Shown here one piece after another: positions 1-10,701 of a stretch of 64,000 nt of DNA. The stretch is from Symbiodinium kawagutii (lineage: Eukaryota > Sar > Dinophyceae > Suessiales > Symbiodiniaceae). Below the pieces are notes generated by a model that saw only the letters and a program-made list of their open reading frames with translations, was not told the origin of the DNA and ran no database searches. The stretch spans positions 65,417 through 129,416 of the forward strand of contig VSDK01006555.1 of assembly GCA_009767595.1 (NCBI GenBank), written 5' to 3'. Both the position numbers and the translations under genes were made by a program. Each line of letters starts with the position of its first letter. Position 1 is the first letter of the stretch.

Positions 1-161
1 AAAGTGTGACGACATTTTTTCTGAATCATCTATCATCGAATCAAATCAAAACTATTCATTGTACTGTATCATTACAAGTGCCAACTATATATCATTACAA
101 TTCATTATATACATACACTACAAGTCATTACAAGTGGCAAGTATATGCAACTATATACTAT
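1..161. other. AT-rich flank without a gene
   Basis: Low-complexity AT-rich DNA with repeated CATTACAAG/CATTAC words. Similar words (CATTACTACACATTACAAG) lie outside the right inverted arm at about 1600-1620. This may be the outer flank of the inverted-repeat unit or ordinary AT-rich DNA; I could not recognise a target-site duplication. Confidence 0.4.
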
Positions 162-276
162 ATCACATATATGCGAAACCAAAGGAGCCCCAGCACCTGA
201 ACACCAAACGTCCCAAGCGCTCAGCAGCCCATTTGTCGTGTCGGTTGGGCAATCCAGCCCACATCTTGAGCCAAAA
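162..276 (-). repeat. Left arm of a ~113-bp inverted repeat pair
   Basis: Reverse-complemented, this segment matches 1462-1574 with only about four mismatches in 110 bases (compared by eye). Read on the minus strand it begins TTTTGGCTCAAG followed at once by ATG and about 30 open codons (MWAGLPNRHDKW...), and ends in the AT-rich flank. Similarity between the arms stops at the TTTTGGCTCAAG side: beyond one shared C the flanks differ. The arms enclose the phospholipase-D-like ORF, as in a foldback element or a pair of inverted retrocopies. Confidence 0.85.
265..276 (-). other. Possible relict spliced-leader 3' end (left arm)
   Basis: The minus strand reads TTTTGGCTCAAG, the last 12 nt of the 22-nt dinoflagellate trans-spliced leader, directly before an ATG (minus strand, 264-262). 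Relict leaders at the 5' end of recycled cDNAs are known in dinoflagellates. The upstream ten leader bases are absent, so the match could be chance; the second copy at 1462 is homologous and is not independent evidence. Confidence 0.5.
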
Positions 277-293
277 GTGTGGAACAGACGCAG

Positions 294-1271
294 ATGACGC
301 TGACGGATTTGATCCAAAGAAGCATTTTTCTTGCAGTCGTGCTTCTGTGGGTCTGGCTCCTCACAAAGTGGTTGTTGTGGAGCAGCAGCCAGCAGCAACT
401 TCTGGATGCTAGCAGTCCTCCTAGAAGCCTTACTCCCAGAGCTGAACCAACTGAAGTACAAGGTCCCATCAAGTCTCCCTTGAAGAGGCCGAGCACTGCG
501 GCTTTGAGAGCCAAGGCTTTACTTGGCAATGCTCTTGGAAGTGGGCAAGAAGCAGTCCAGAAGTTGGAAGACCACGTCGGAGTGCGGACCCGGTCGCCTC
601 CAAAACTTGAAGCATCTCGAAAGAAAAGTACATCGAACAAAGTCTCAAAGGGACTTGGCCCTTCATCCCAGATAATGCCACAAGGGCAGAACGAGATCCA
701 CATTCTCAAGAACGCCGCTGAAGCCCGGGAAGCAGCGCTGAAGATCTTCCAGCAGCGCGCCAGTACTGGCGGAAAGGCCAAAGTCTGGTTCACTGCGTAC
801 GCCATAGATAGGCCAGAGATCTTGGCGGGCTTGCAGTTGTTGCAAGAAGCAAAATGCGAGCTGCGGGTCATTATTGACCGCGCTCAAAGCAGCCGGAATG
901 AAGAACAGAGGCGAGTACTTGCGCAAGCGACGTCCACTGGCTTCCAGGTTTTCTACGCAGCCGGCAACGCTTTGAGGCCGCGTTACCAAGCAGTGGGAAG
1001 AACCTGCTCCAATTTTCCTGGCGCATTGCATGCCAAATCACTAGTGGCTATCCTAGGTGAAGAGGTTCATGCAATAGTGGGCTCACAGAATTGGACCACA
1101 GCGAGTCGAGGAAATCGCGAAATTGCTGTGCTCTTGAAAGTCCCGCTGAATGGAGAAATTGCCAGAGGTTTGATTGCTTGGGCAGTTGGAGTGGCGCAGT
1201 CTGGAAGATCTCCTTCTGATTGGGCAATTCAGGAAAACAGTGCTGTTGACCGAAAGAAGCAAGAGGGATGA
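294..1271 (+). CDS. Membrane-anchored single-HKD phospholipase-D-like protein
   Basis: Intronless ORF of about 325 codons from the first ATG of an open frame that runs from 279. An N-terminal hydrophobic segment (SIFLAVVLLWVWLLTKWLLW) about ten residues in predicts a membrane anchor. A basic, Pro/Ser-rich linker follows, then a phospholipase-D phosphodiesterase domain with the motif HAKSLVAI...GSQNWT, i.e. HxK and GSxN. One HKD motif plus an N-terminal anchor is the layout of mitoPLD/Zucchini-type enzymes, which act as dimers on cardiolipin or RNA; that subgroup is my inference. The Asp normally found at the eighth position from the His (HxKxxxxD) is Ile here, so activity is uncertain. Lack of introns, unlike other genes here, and position between inverted repeats suggest a retrocopied or transposed gene. 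Confidence 0.75.
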   Translation: MTLTDLIQRSIFLAVVLLWVWLLTKWLLWSSSQQQLLDASSPPRSLTPRAEPTEVQGPIKSPLKRPSTAALRAKALLGNALGSGQEAVQKLEDHVGVRTRSPPKLEASRKKSTSNKVSKGLGPSSQIMPQGQNEIHILKNAAEAREAALKIFQQRASTGGKAKVWFTAYAIDRPEILAGLQLLQEAKCELRVIIDRAQSSRNEEQRRVLAQATSTGFQVFYAAGNALRPRYQAVGRTCSNFPGALHAKSLVAILGEEVHAIVGSQNWTTASRGNREIAVLLKVPLNGEIARGLIAWAVGVAQSGRSPSDWAIQENSAVDRKKQEG

Positions 1272-1461
1272 AGAGGCAGCTCTTGCGGCCAATGGCGCAG
1301 AGCCAGATCCTGCGGTCTTTGACGCGGATCTTAAATTGTGTCAGAAGGTGTGACGACACTAGGCAGGGGGGCGAAAGTAAAGAGTATAGTCTTGCCTAGT
1401 TGTCTGTCTTAACCCTTCTAGTAGTTTCACTTGGAGCTGCGTTGGGTAAACGGCTCGACGC

Positions 1462-1473
1462 TTTTGGCTCAAG
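1462..1473 (+). other. Possible relict spliced-leader 3' end (right arm)
   Basis: TTTTGGCTCAAG immediately 5' of ATG (1474-1476), identical to the last 12 nt of the dinoflagellate spliced leader. The sequence before it (GGCTCGACGC) does not match the rest of the leader. A truncated leader relict at the edge of a retrocopy would explain both the motif and why arm homology stops here. Confidence 0.5.
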
Positions 1474-1574
1474 ATGTGGGGTGGATTGCCCAACCGACCC
1501 GACAAATGGGCTGCCGAGCGCTTGGGGCGTTTGGTGTTCAGGTGCTGGGGCTCCTTTGGTTTCGCATATATATC
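1462..1574 (+). repeat. Right arm of the ~113-bp inverted repeat pair
   Basis: Inverted counterpart of 162-276. It starts TTTTGGCTCAAG, then ATG at 1474 and an open frame MWGGLPNRPDKWAAERLG..., and ends TTTGGTTTCGCATATATAT. The shared part looks like the 5' end of a spliced-leader-bearing mRNA copy: leader relict, start codon, about 30 codons. Together the arms bracket about 1.2 kb holding the phospholipase-D-like ORF. Confidence 0.85.
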
Positions 1575-1650
1575 ATCACATCGATATTGCAACTACATAT
1601 CATTACTACACATTACAAGAAGTATTACATATCACTATATTTCATGTGTG

Positions 1651-1683
<33 letters not shown>

Positions 1684-1775
1684 TTTCACACCCTTATAAT
1701 AAATATAGATAAACAAATAAATAGATAGATAAACAAATATATACATATATATTTATATTCACACATATCACATAT
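1651..1775. repeat. TA/TAAA/TAGA simple-sequence tract
   Basis: Runs of ATATAT with interspersed AAATA and ATAGATAGATA words. Simple-sequence DNA; no coding or regulatory content seen. Confidence 0.8.
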
Positions 1776-3131
1776 CTAGTTCTGCTTCAGCCCCCCATGC
1801 TTGTCCCCAACACTGAAGCTTAAGCTTGGTCGAGGAGAAGCTGAGATCCGCTGCTGAGTGCTTGGCGCCGGGGAATCAGCTCAGTGCCGTGGAGCAAAGT
1901 TCCGTTGATGGCCCCGGGAAACGAAGGAGAAAACGGGATGAACAAATTCTTTTCCACTTTTTAACATTTTCACGGTGCCCATTTTTCCGATTTCAGTGAT
2001 TTTTAACATTGAATTGATGGGGGTTTTATTTTACAAAATTTGCGCATGAAATCGATTGAACACTTCGTTTGCTCACAGGACCTTTTCATTCCACGAAGCA
2101 ATTGTTGATGGACAGTTGATCCCATGAAGACTCTCAATCTACTCTTGGGGATAACAGATGAAGCCTTTTTGCATTATGTTACATCATTTCAATTCATTTC
2201 AATTGATTTCCATTGTGAAGTGAGACGAAGTCTGACGATTGTCCATCCCAGCCTAGACAACCAGCCTTTCCCAGCAGCTTCAGCCATATTCTGCCACAGC
2301 CACACAGCTGGGCCAGGCATCTCTTTGGTTTCGCTTAGATCTGAGATGCTGCCGCACATCAAACGATTGCATAAGGTGGATCTGTTGCTGTCTAATCTGT
2401 CCACTGCTGTAAGAATGTTTGTTGTTACCCCAGGCTCCGTAGGATTTAGTAGCTCAGTGCGAAGTTGCACAGAGTGGGTTAACGGAGCCCCTTTTCCCAG
2501 TCAGTTTAACATCTTTGTCTCAAGTGACTCAAGCACTGGTGTGATCATTGTTCGAAAGAGCCGACTTAGTCGTTGCTGCATTGCTTGCAAAACACTTGGT
2601 AGTTCCCTGTAGTGACTCTGTATCTGGTCTCCAAAGAAGATTGATTGATATTGATTGTGTGCTCATGAACAAGGTCGGTCAAATCATCCTAAAGGCCCAA
2701 AGCCTCACAACATCTTCGACCCTCCTGTGCTGTCAGGCCCGCCTTCCTGTTAGCTACAGTGACCAGTATTTTAGCGAAGCTTTGCAAGGGAGCTGGTCGC
2801 GAGCAGCAGTGCATGAGGGTTGGGGCCTCAAGACCAAGCTGCAAGCCCAGTGCTACCCAGCCTGTCCCGCAACTCGAGGAGAACAGGTTTCCCAACAGGT
2901 TTGAGGTTTTCTTTATGGTTCCGAGGGTTTCAAAGGCCCACTCCTGTCTGCTGGTGAAAAACATGCCATTCGCCGTGCCGGCAACACACAGGAACATCAG
3001 AAGGAAAACCAGCACGATTTGAACTATATGCTAGCATGACGGGATAAGGTCGTTGTTCATGCAGACATTGCATTATATTTCTACACGTCTCGATTTCAAG
3101 GGAATCCGCTACTTCGGTGGATGGAACCGAG
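1776..3131. other. Stretch without a recognised gene
   Basis: Open frames up to 162 codons occur (2124-2612, +), but none has a motif, repeat or splice context that I recognise. It may hold upstream exons of the acetyltransferase that follows. Confidence 0.4.
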
Positions 3132-4901
3132 GCACTATCGCGGGTGCCTTGATTTGCAAGGAGCAGTTGGGAGCGGCTGGCTGGGACTGGGAGATCTGCA
3201 TCAGAAGCTATGCAGCGTGGCGCAGCTACTTCAATAGACATCTTTAGTCATGAAATCTGCTGGAATCTCATCATATCTCATCGTTAAGATCAGGACCTTT
3301 CGGTGTCGCAGTGTTTCAGGAGATGGAGGGAGGACTTCGAGTGCAAAGCCTTGTGGCAGCCGTGCCGTGCTCGACTCAGCTCGAGCCAACTTGTGTTCCC
3401 AAATGGTTGGGCAGTGGTTGAGAGGCAGTGCTTCGATGTGCTTTGCTATAATGTCCAACCATATTTGGTCAGTCCGCTATTGGTTGCATCCTGCTGATGT
3501 TATCGATACCGGAAAAAAGATGTTCAAATTTCACTGGCGGATGTTGGTGGCCTCATGATGCCACATGATTATTGTTCATTTCCAGAACCCCGACAGTTCG
3601 CAAGTTAGTCACAAACATGGCTCGAAATGACAAGACAATGCTCAACATTCGCACTGGCGTCTTGGACCTCCTGTACGTTTGCGGGTTTTGGTTAGAAACC
3701 AGGTGCTGCATTGACTTGGGAGCCATGCGTGTCTTTTGGACTTGGGAGACCGAACAATTGGGAATGCACGGCATCTACACTTTCCTGTTGGAGATGTCGA
3801 TTTGCAAAGACAAGCTACCAACTCAGGGAACGTGCAGATACGTGCAGCTTAGAATTCCGCACCATAAAGATTTCTTATCATGGCCCCCCACGTTTTTGCA
3901 CTTTTTTGTGTTCGCTGCATTGTTTGTGTAAAGGCCGTATTGCGTCATGAAGGTTTCATATGCACACATATATTTCGCGAGAAATTCACTAAGTTTCAGA
4001 ACATTTCATGATATTTCACAATATTTCAAAACATTTCATAATTCTGTACATCCCAAAGTTGTCTTTGACATCTCCAGTCCTCACCCAGACGCTGCAACGA
4101 CGCTGCCAAGGCGACGAGGCATTGGCTCGAAACTGTTGCGAAACCTCTGTCATGAGGCGGAAAAGTCTGGCATAGACAAGCTGAGCTTCTTGGACTTGTC
4201 ATCTTTTGGGTACAGTACTATAGGCTAGGATAACGCCTGGAACATGGGGAAACAACATGAAGTACAAATGTGTATTGTACAGACTAGTTGGGCTCTTCCG
4301 TTTGCCGAAAAAGGCTGATCTTGGCACTTATACTGTTCGATGTTTCAATACGTTTCAGTACTTTATATTTTCTCTTCTAGTCAACATTGATTCTTTGGAT
4401 GTTCAGTCTTGAAGGGTGCTCTGACAGTTGATTTATTCAAGAATGACACATTTGCACCATGACATGAAATTTGTGTCGATTTGGAAAGACCTTTGAGAGA
4501 TCTGCACGTAGCACATTCTGGTCATCCAGCCTTGTTGCCCCAAGGTCTTCACGTCCATGTCAGGCACATGGCGCCAAGCCAGCAGAGATGTGACAGATTG
4601 TGGATCCTCGTGGTGTGAGTGTGTGTGAATTAGCTGTATCGATTTTTTGGTGACTCTCGAGCCTCTGGTTTCCCAACATCTCTCAACTATTAACTATTTC
4701 ATTTCATAGTCATTTCAAATGGACACTTCAACTACAGCTTGCCACATTTTTGGGAAGCATGACTAGAGCAATGGTTGCAACTTTGCTACTCAGAATGCTG
4801 ATTTTGAACTGATTCACGTCCTCCATGGCAGGAACGAAGCCGCCATTGCTCTCTACAAGAGCTTGGGTTTCAGGCTACTGAAAGTGGGATTCTTCCGGTA
4901 G
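3132..4901 (+). CDS. GNAT-family N-acetyltransferase (3' exons)
   Basis: Pieces of a GCN5-related acetyltransferase, which moves the acetyl group of acetyl-CoA to an amine. The best exon is 4111-4179: after AG|G it reads RRGIGSKLLRNLCHEAEKSG, the acetyl-CoA pyrophosphate-binding loop (R/Q-x-x-G-x-G/A) and following helix. The last exon, 4832-4901, reads NEAAIALYKSLGFRLLKVGF and then Arg-TAG: the classical C-terminal N..A..LY..LGF motif. A possible earlier exon at 3132-3160 (GTIAGALICK, AG|G acceptor, GA donor) fits the beta-strand before the loop. At least one exon between 4179 and 4832 and the 5' end are not placed. The substrate cannot be predicted. Donors look like GC (4180) and GA (3161), as in the other genes here. 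Confidence 0.6.
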
Positions 4902-7399
4902 CTGCATTTAGTTTGATCCCAATCCACGACCTTGACACACCCGGTACCCGGGTACCCCCTTCTGCCCTGAATCAAATTTCCACCCTTGCCTCGTGTAAGA
5001 GGCCTTCGTGTTGCCCAAAGTGACAAATGTTGCTCAGATCAATCCTCCAAAGAGTGGGCAGAGCTTCAGTTGTGAATCCTTGATTGGTTGATATTGGTTG
5101 TTGCAAGTGACCCAAGAATCTTCACCCCAACGAATCCTGCAAGTCTTCATGCATCCAAACTCCAATCACCAATGCTGTGGTGCAGCTTGAGATATCTTGA
5201 GATTAAATTGTTCAAGCGCTGGCATAGAGGACAGTTTATAAAGGCAGAGCCATGATTTGCAGTTTGAAGTTTAAACAGGATCCAAAATAGTTGTGCTGTG
5301 CAACAATCTTTCTTTTCTCCAATAATCTCCAATATCTTTCTTTACATGTCTTTTTTTGTCAGAACCTGCAGAGGGGGAGAGGGAGGGAGAGAACACCGTT
5401 AGGCTGTGCTATTAGCATAGTCTATTGTTTCTTGCAGGACCGAACGTCGCAAGCCCAACTACTATTACCGCAGTGCATGAAACTCAGATATGAAGATGCT
5501 ATCATTTAGATGTCATTTTCGGATGTCTCTTGTGGACGCTCCTATCATTCGGATTCGTGAAGGGGAGTTCGCACTTTTTGCACAAATTCTGAGGCTGCGA
5601 GTTTGGAGGAGAATGCGGTCGTGTTATCATTCTCGTGTGGCTGCCGCTCTGAAATTCTAGTCACATTTCGCGTCGGATTACAATCTTTCAAGTGTTACAG
5701 GTGTACATATTCTAATATCATGTGTATATTATACACATCACACTTCATATGAAATTACGTATGGCAGTACATACACATCTTACATCATCTTACACTACCT
5801 ATCATGTTATCCTGTGGCACATCACATCTTAGATTGGTCTAGTAGATGTTATACCAGACATGCCACCACATTAAATTCAAATCACATTCAAAGTTTCATA
5901 TTCGGCGACACGTTTCATTACACATTACACATTACAGCACGCACACAATATTAAACATTACGTGTTACATAACACACCATAGTGTACATATATGATATTG
6001 CATACCATGTTAGATATCATATGTTTAATGGTATCATATCACATCATATCTGTTTTATCATATTTTGGTACATTGTATTACGACATTCCGTGTAGATATG
6101 TACCTTTTCCTTTGCAAAGAAACTTCAAACAGATGTGGTTGAGAGAACGCTTCCCGCATCTTCCCGCTGATCTCAGCGCTGACTTTGCATTTTCAGGAGC
6201 CTTTGGATGCCCTTTTCATGGTGCTCGAAATCAAAGTCGATACAGACATGGCATGACTCCTATGCCTTGCGAGCAAGAGAATTGTTCTCCAGCAACTTCT
6301 GTCATAAAGACACAAGGAATTCAGAATCAGTTTTATTTGTGACTTGAGGGCCTCCAAAGTATCTGACATTCAAAGAAGGGAAAGGAATTCAAAGATGTCA
6401 GACATCTGTGACCTCCTGTGACCTTTATCTTCCCCCCTTGACTCGGGTTCAAGCTGTGACTGAGGCAAGCCCTGAAGACTCCTGTGTGGAGATTGCAGAG
6501 ATCAACAATTGTGTTCTGTGAGCTGCGACAGATTTAGGCACCGAAATTCGGCTGCACCTTTTGGGCTGCACCTTTGGTTGCTCCTTTCCCACCTTGTGGG
6601 AGGGGACGCTGCGCACATTTGTCAGCGATGTAGGCTTTGGACTACTGAAGCAGGCAACAAAAACAGACTATCACACTTGCTGGGGTGAGGGCACAGAGCA
6701 TGTACAAGTAGCATGACAAAGCATCAGCATCAGCCTTGATTCCGTACCAAGGGTATTAGGCTTAGGAAAAAATCAATGGGGGAACGGGTGAAACATCGTC
6801 TGCCAGCAACTCGAGCTCTGACTGCCAAGTGTTGATCTTGTTCCAGCTTCCGGTGATCTTGATATGCAGATGGGCGGTGATATTGGGGCACTACCCGCGT
6901 CTCCAAAGAAGTGGCTGTGGGTTCAAGCCGTGCCGGACAGATTCATGCTGATGGTATTTGATTAAGGTCACTGGAATTCATATAATTTAGTATGCTTATA
7001 TATGCTGACATAAATCTATCGATACACACGCAGATATATATATATATATATAAAATACACATACACAATATATATATATATATATATACACTTGTAAATA
7101 AATATATATATATATATGCGTATATATGCCTATGTATGTATTATATATGTACAGGTCCTGACATGTTAAGACCACCGTCGTGAAGTGAATCTTTGTTTGT
7201 ACGCGCATTTTTTGTGTCTCTCGATCGGTCATGGTATCTCCCATTCTATTGTATTAACAACTTCGATTCGGTAGCTAACAAGCCCAAAGCACGCTTCAGT
7301 GATAAGCATCCATTTTTTCAGCCCATGCTTCCATACTTTTCATTTCTGTTTTGGATCAAGTTTCCAACCTTGGAACGTGTGCAAGCCATGCACTCGGAC
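4902..7399. other. Intergenic stretch, no gene recognised
   Basis: The 5' half has AT-rich repeated CATTACA/ATCATAT words (about 5690-6060). An open frame at 5992-6342 shows no recognisable domain. TA-rich microsatellite DNA lies at about 7030-7135. I see no RNA gene. Confidence 0.5.
7028..7135. repeat. (TA)n-rich microsatellite
   Basis: Several runs of ATATATATAT separated by CACATACACA and TAAATAAA. Simple-sequence DNA upstream of the RCC1-like gene. Confidence 0.85.
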
Positions 7400-9310
7400 A
7401 TGTTGAGTGTCGATGTGACGCTTGTCATAGTTGGTGAGTCCTGCCGAGAAAGGAGTTCAGAACGCCGAATGTCAAAGTTCTGTCCGATGATTTGAATATG
7501 TTTGAATGATTTTGAATGGTTTTCATCACATGCTTTACATTTGAAATTCGATCATATCTGCATAGATCTTATGTGCTTTCATCACATGCTTTACATTTCA
7601 TGATGACAATTTGCTACCAAGGACTTTGCCAAGTGGCCGTTGTGCGTCGGTCTCTGTTCCGATCTCTTCAAGTATTCGTGAGGTCAGAGAAGCTGCACAG
7701 AAGTCCCTTGGACAACCAGGCCGTCTCTGTATTTTCAGTCGTGGAATCAGATCGACTTGTCAATGATACAGTATCATACATCAATTTGATCATGTCATGC
7801 ATTACATTTGATGCAGTTTGAAACGTTGCGTAGTGTGATGATGCGCGATGTGCTTTGTGCTTTTGGACAATGTTGTTGGTGTTAAAATGATGCAGGCTTT
7901 CTCAGACTTGTTGCTCCTGATGGACACTTCTTGGATCCCCTACAGTCTTTGGATCATGCAGGAATTCAGGATGGCGACTGCCTGTGCGCTGTTGCGCAAC
8001 CTGAAACAAGATTGCAAATTGCGGCAACAGAGAGAGCCTTTGCAATTTGGTCCTTTGGATTTGACAGGGTTGTCACCTGGGGTGATCCGCATTTTGGTGG
8101 CGACAGCAGCGAGGTTCAAGCGAAGTTCAATAAAGTGCATCGGGTGCATGCCACAAAGGATGGTGCATTCGCAGCAATCCTTGGGGATGGTACCGTGATT
8201 ACCTGGGGGATTCCAGAGTTTGGTGGTGACAGTAGACTTGTCAACGACAAGCTCAAAGATGTACAGACTGTTCAGGCCACTCTGTATGCTTTTGCAGCAA
8301 CTCTCGCGGACGGAACTATTGTTACCTGGGGCAGTTTGCAGCATGGTGGAGACAGCTCCTCGGTTCAAGATCAACTACACGATGTTTTGCAGGTTTCATC
8401 AACGGGTGCAGCTTTTGCTGCGATCTCATCAGATCGAGGCGTTGTCACTTGGGGCGATGCCGATTGGGGTGGGGATAGCAGCGGAGTCCAAAATCAGTTG
8501 AGGGATGTTCAGCAGATTAAAGGGTCACTCGGTGCCTTTGCCGCAGTACTGGCAAATGGAGATGTGGTTACCTGGGGAAGTCCTGAATCTGGTGGTGATA
8601 GCCGCACCGTCCAAAAACATCTTCGACATGTACAACAGATCTGTGCTGCAGACGATGCCTTTGCTGCAATAAGGGCAGACGGAAAAGTTGTAACGTGGGG
8701 GTGTCCAGATGCTGGCGGAGACAGCGGCATGGTGCAGTTTGACCTCAATAATGTAGAGAAGATTAGCTCATCAAGCGCTGCTTTCGCGGCAGTCTTGACA
8801 AATCGAACAGTCATCACGTGGGGATCATCAGACTCTGGTGCTGATAGCTCAGCTGTTCAAAGTCAACTGAAAGACGTGCAAAGCATCGAGGGCTCACATG
8901 GTGCATTTGCTGCCATCTTGGGTAATGGAACCGTCATTGCATGGGGAAATCCAAAGAAGGGTGGCGATACTACCAGAGTTCAGAAGCAACTCAGAGACGT
9001 GCGTGAAATTAAGGCTACTTACGGAGCGTTTGCTGCAATCCGGGCAGATGGACATGTTGTTACATGGGGCGATCCAAGCAGCGGTGGTGACATCAGCATT
9101 ACAGTTCAGGGCCGGCTGGAATCTTTCAGGCTTTCAGGTGATCTGACACAATCTGACACTGACCCATTGGACCCTCTTGCAACAACTTCGCGAAGCCTAT
9201 TGAGCACAGCCAAATCTCGAAGCGACAGCACAGCGACGCAGCTACGCACAGCAAAAGAGAGAGAAGGGCGGCAACAAAACCTGAATGCGTATGAAGTAAA
9301 TAAACTCTGA
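7400..9310 (+). CDS. Ubiquitin-like/RCC1-like repeat protein
   Basis: Three exons are visible. Exon 1 (ATG 7400) reads MLSVDVTLV and stops near a GTGAGT donor at 7434. Exon 2 (about 7622-7719) reads LPSGRCASVSV...REAAQKSLGQP and ends at a GC donor. Exon 3 (7896-9310) starts GFLRLVAPDG with matching phase. Exons 1-3 up to LDHAGIQDGDCLCAV form a ubiquitin-like N-terminal domain. Exon 3 then has about eight repeats of ~51 residues, each with VVTWGxPxxGGDSxxVQ and AFAAI. They resemble RCC1 propeller blades, so a seven- or eight-bladed beta-propeller is likely. Such proteins form a large family in Symbiodinium; the function is unknown, perhaps protein binding or a ubiquitin-linked scaffold. My exon 1-2 junction is one base out of phase, so the true junction differs. 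A Ser/Thr/Arg-rich tail follows the last repeat. Confidence 0.82.
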
Positions 9311-9878
9311 GGGAATTCCTCAAAACATCGCCTCCATCTAACCCCCAGTCAAAACTCCAATTCGGTGGGGTACTTGACCACACCTCTCCTGGACCGAAAG
9401 GCAAACCCAATCGAACCCAGTAGTCTTTGGAGTGGCAGCCGCTCAGGTTGATGTCGGCTGTCAAAGGTTTGGCAGCCGCTGACCTCAAATTCCTTGAGGC
9501 GGGAAACGGGCCATTTGCTGGAGAGGGATGAGGAAGGCTGTCCTTCGGAATGTCTGAAGATATTTGGACGAACAACTTCAGGCTGTTGAAGTCATTCTTG
9601 CAAACCGTTTAAAATGTCTTCAATATTACAATTCTTACTGTATTCGAATCTATTCATATTACGGTGTTAAACTGATAGAACAAGTATATATATATATACA
9701 TATATATTTATTCTTAAATATAGAAGATCTTTGGAAGTGATCGTGGCAGTGACCAAATTGGCAGCTTGTGGCACTGCTGTGCAGGGCCAGGGTGGAACGG
9801 TTCGAGCCGCCTGCATCCGGGCAGAGGCCGCGGCTCCATGGCATCATGTTGAGAAATGTGTGGAATTGTGAACGAGAG

Positions 9879-10020
9879 GAGAATAAAAGTTTTCCTTCAT
9901 TCTGTGAAAGAAGGAGAATGAAAGGAGACTGAAAGGAGAATGAACAGAAAGTTGGAGAAGGAGACAGGGAAAGAAAAAGGGAAGGAGAAAGAGGAGAAAG
10001 GAAAGGAGAATGAAAAAGAG
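9879..10020 (+). repeat. Purine-rich GGAGAATGAAA-type tract
   Basis: About 140 bases almost entirely A and G on the + strand, with irregular repeats of GAGGAGAATGAAAGGAGA. Such homopurine strands can form triplex DNA; no coding sense seen. Confidence 0.7.
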
Positions 10021-10638
10021 ACAGGATGAGACAAGCTTGGCTCAGCTGATCGACAAGTGTTGGCATTGCCTCTGCGAAATGTACAGACCTGATTTTGTTT
10101 CCACTGAAAGAGACATGTTTGAATCGAAGGTGCCTCCCTCCACAGATCTTGAGAAGTTGCTGGACCACGAGGTGGGAATCCTTCCTCCAGTTTTCATAGG
10201 GCAATCTTGAGGCAATGCCTCATGAATTATCATCGATACTCACTGGCATGCACCAACGTGTATGCAAAGCGACCCAAAACTAGATTGGACAAGCCCGCTA
10301 ACGGCGAGGTTTCTGAATAGCCCTTGGAATCTGCAACCTTGTTTGGATCTTTTTGCAGAGATCTTGTATTGTATATACATATATATAGATATATAATATT
10401 GTAAATTGCTCTTATATTGCTTATATATATATATTCTCAATAATTCTTAGATTCTATTATATGAGTGAATTCAACTTTGAGTATTCGCTTCGACTCGCTA
10501 CTTCTTTGCCTGTCACACCAATGTATTTTGGACTGAGCAAGACACAAAACACAATTGCCATCTGCATGTTTGCTCGCGATCCTCAATGGCGAGGGCATCA
10601 GAGAACTTGCGAAAGCCTAGAGCCGAAAGATAGAGCAT

Positions 10639-10701
10639 TATGGAACATATGGAACATTGTGGAACATTGTGGAACATTACGGAACATTATGGACATTATG
10701 G
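10639..10701 (+). repeat. Short GGAACATTRTGGAACATT tandem repeat
   Basis: Five imperfect copies of an 11-12 bp unit (TGGAACATTG/A). Small tandem array in intergenic DNA. Confidence 0.75.
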
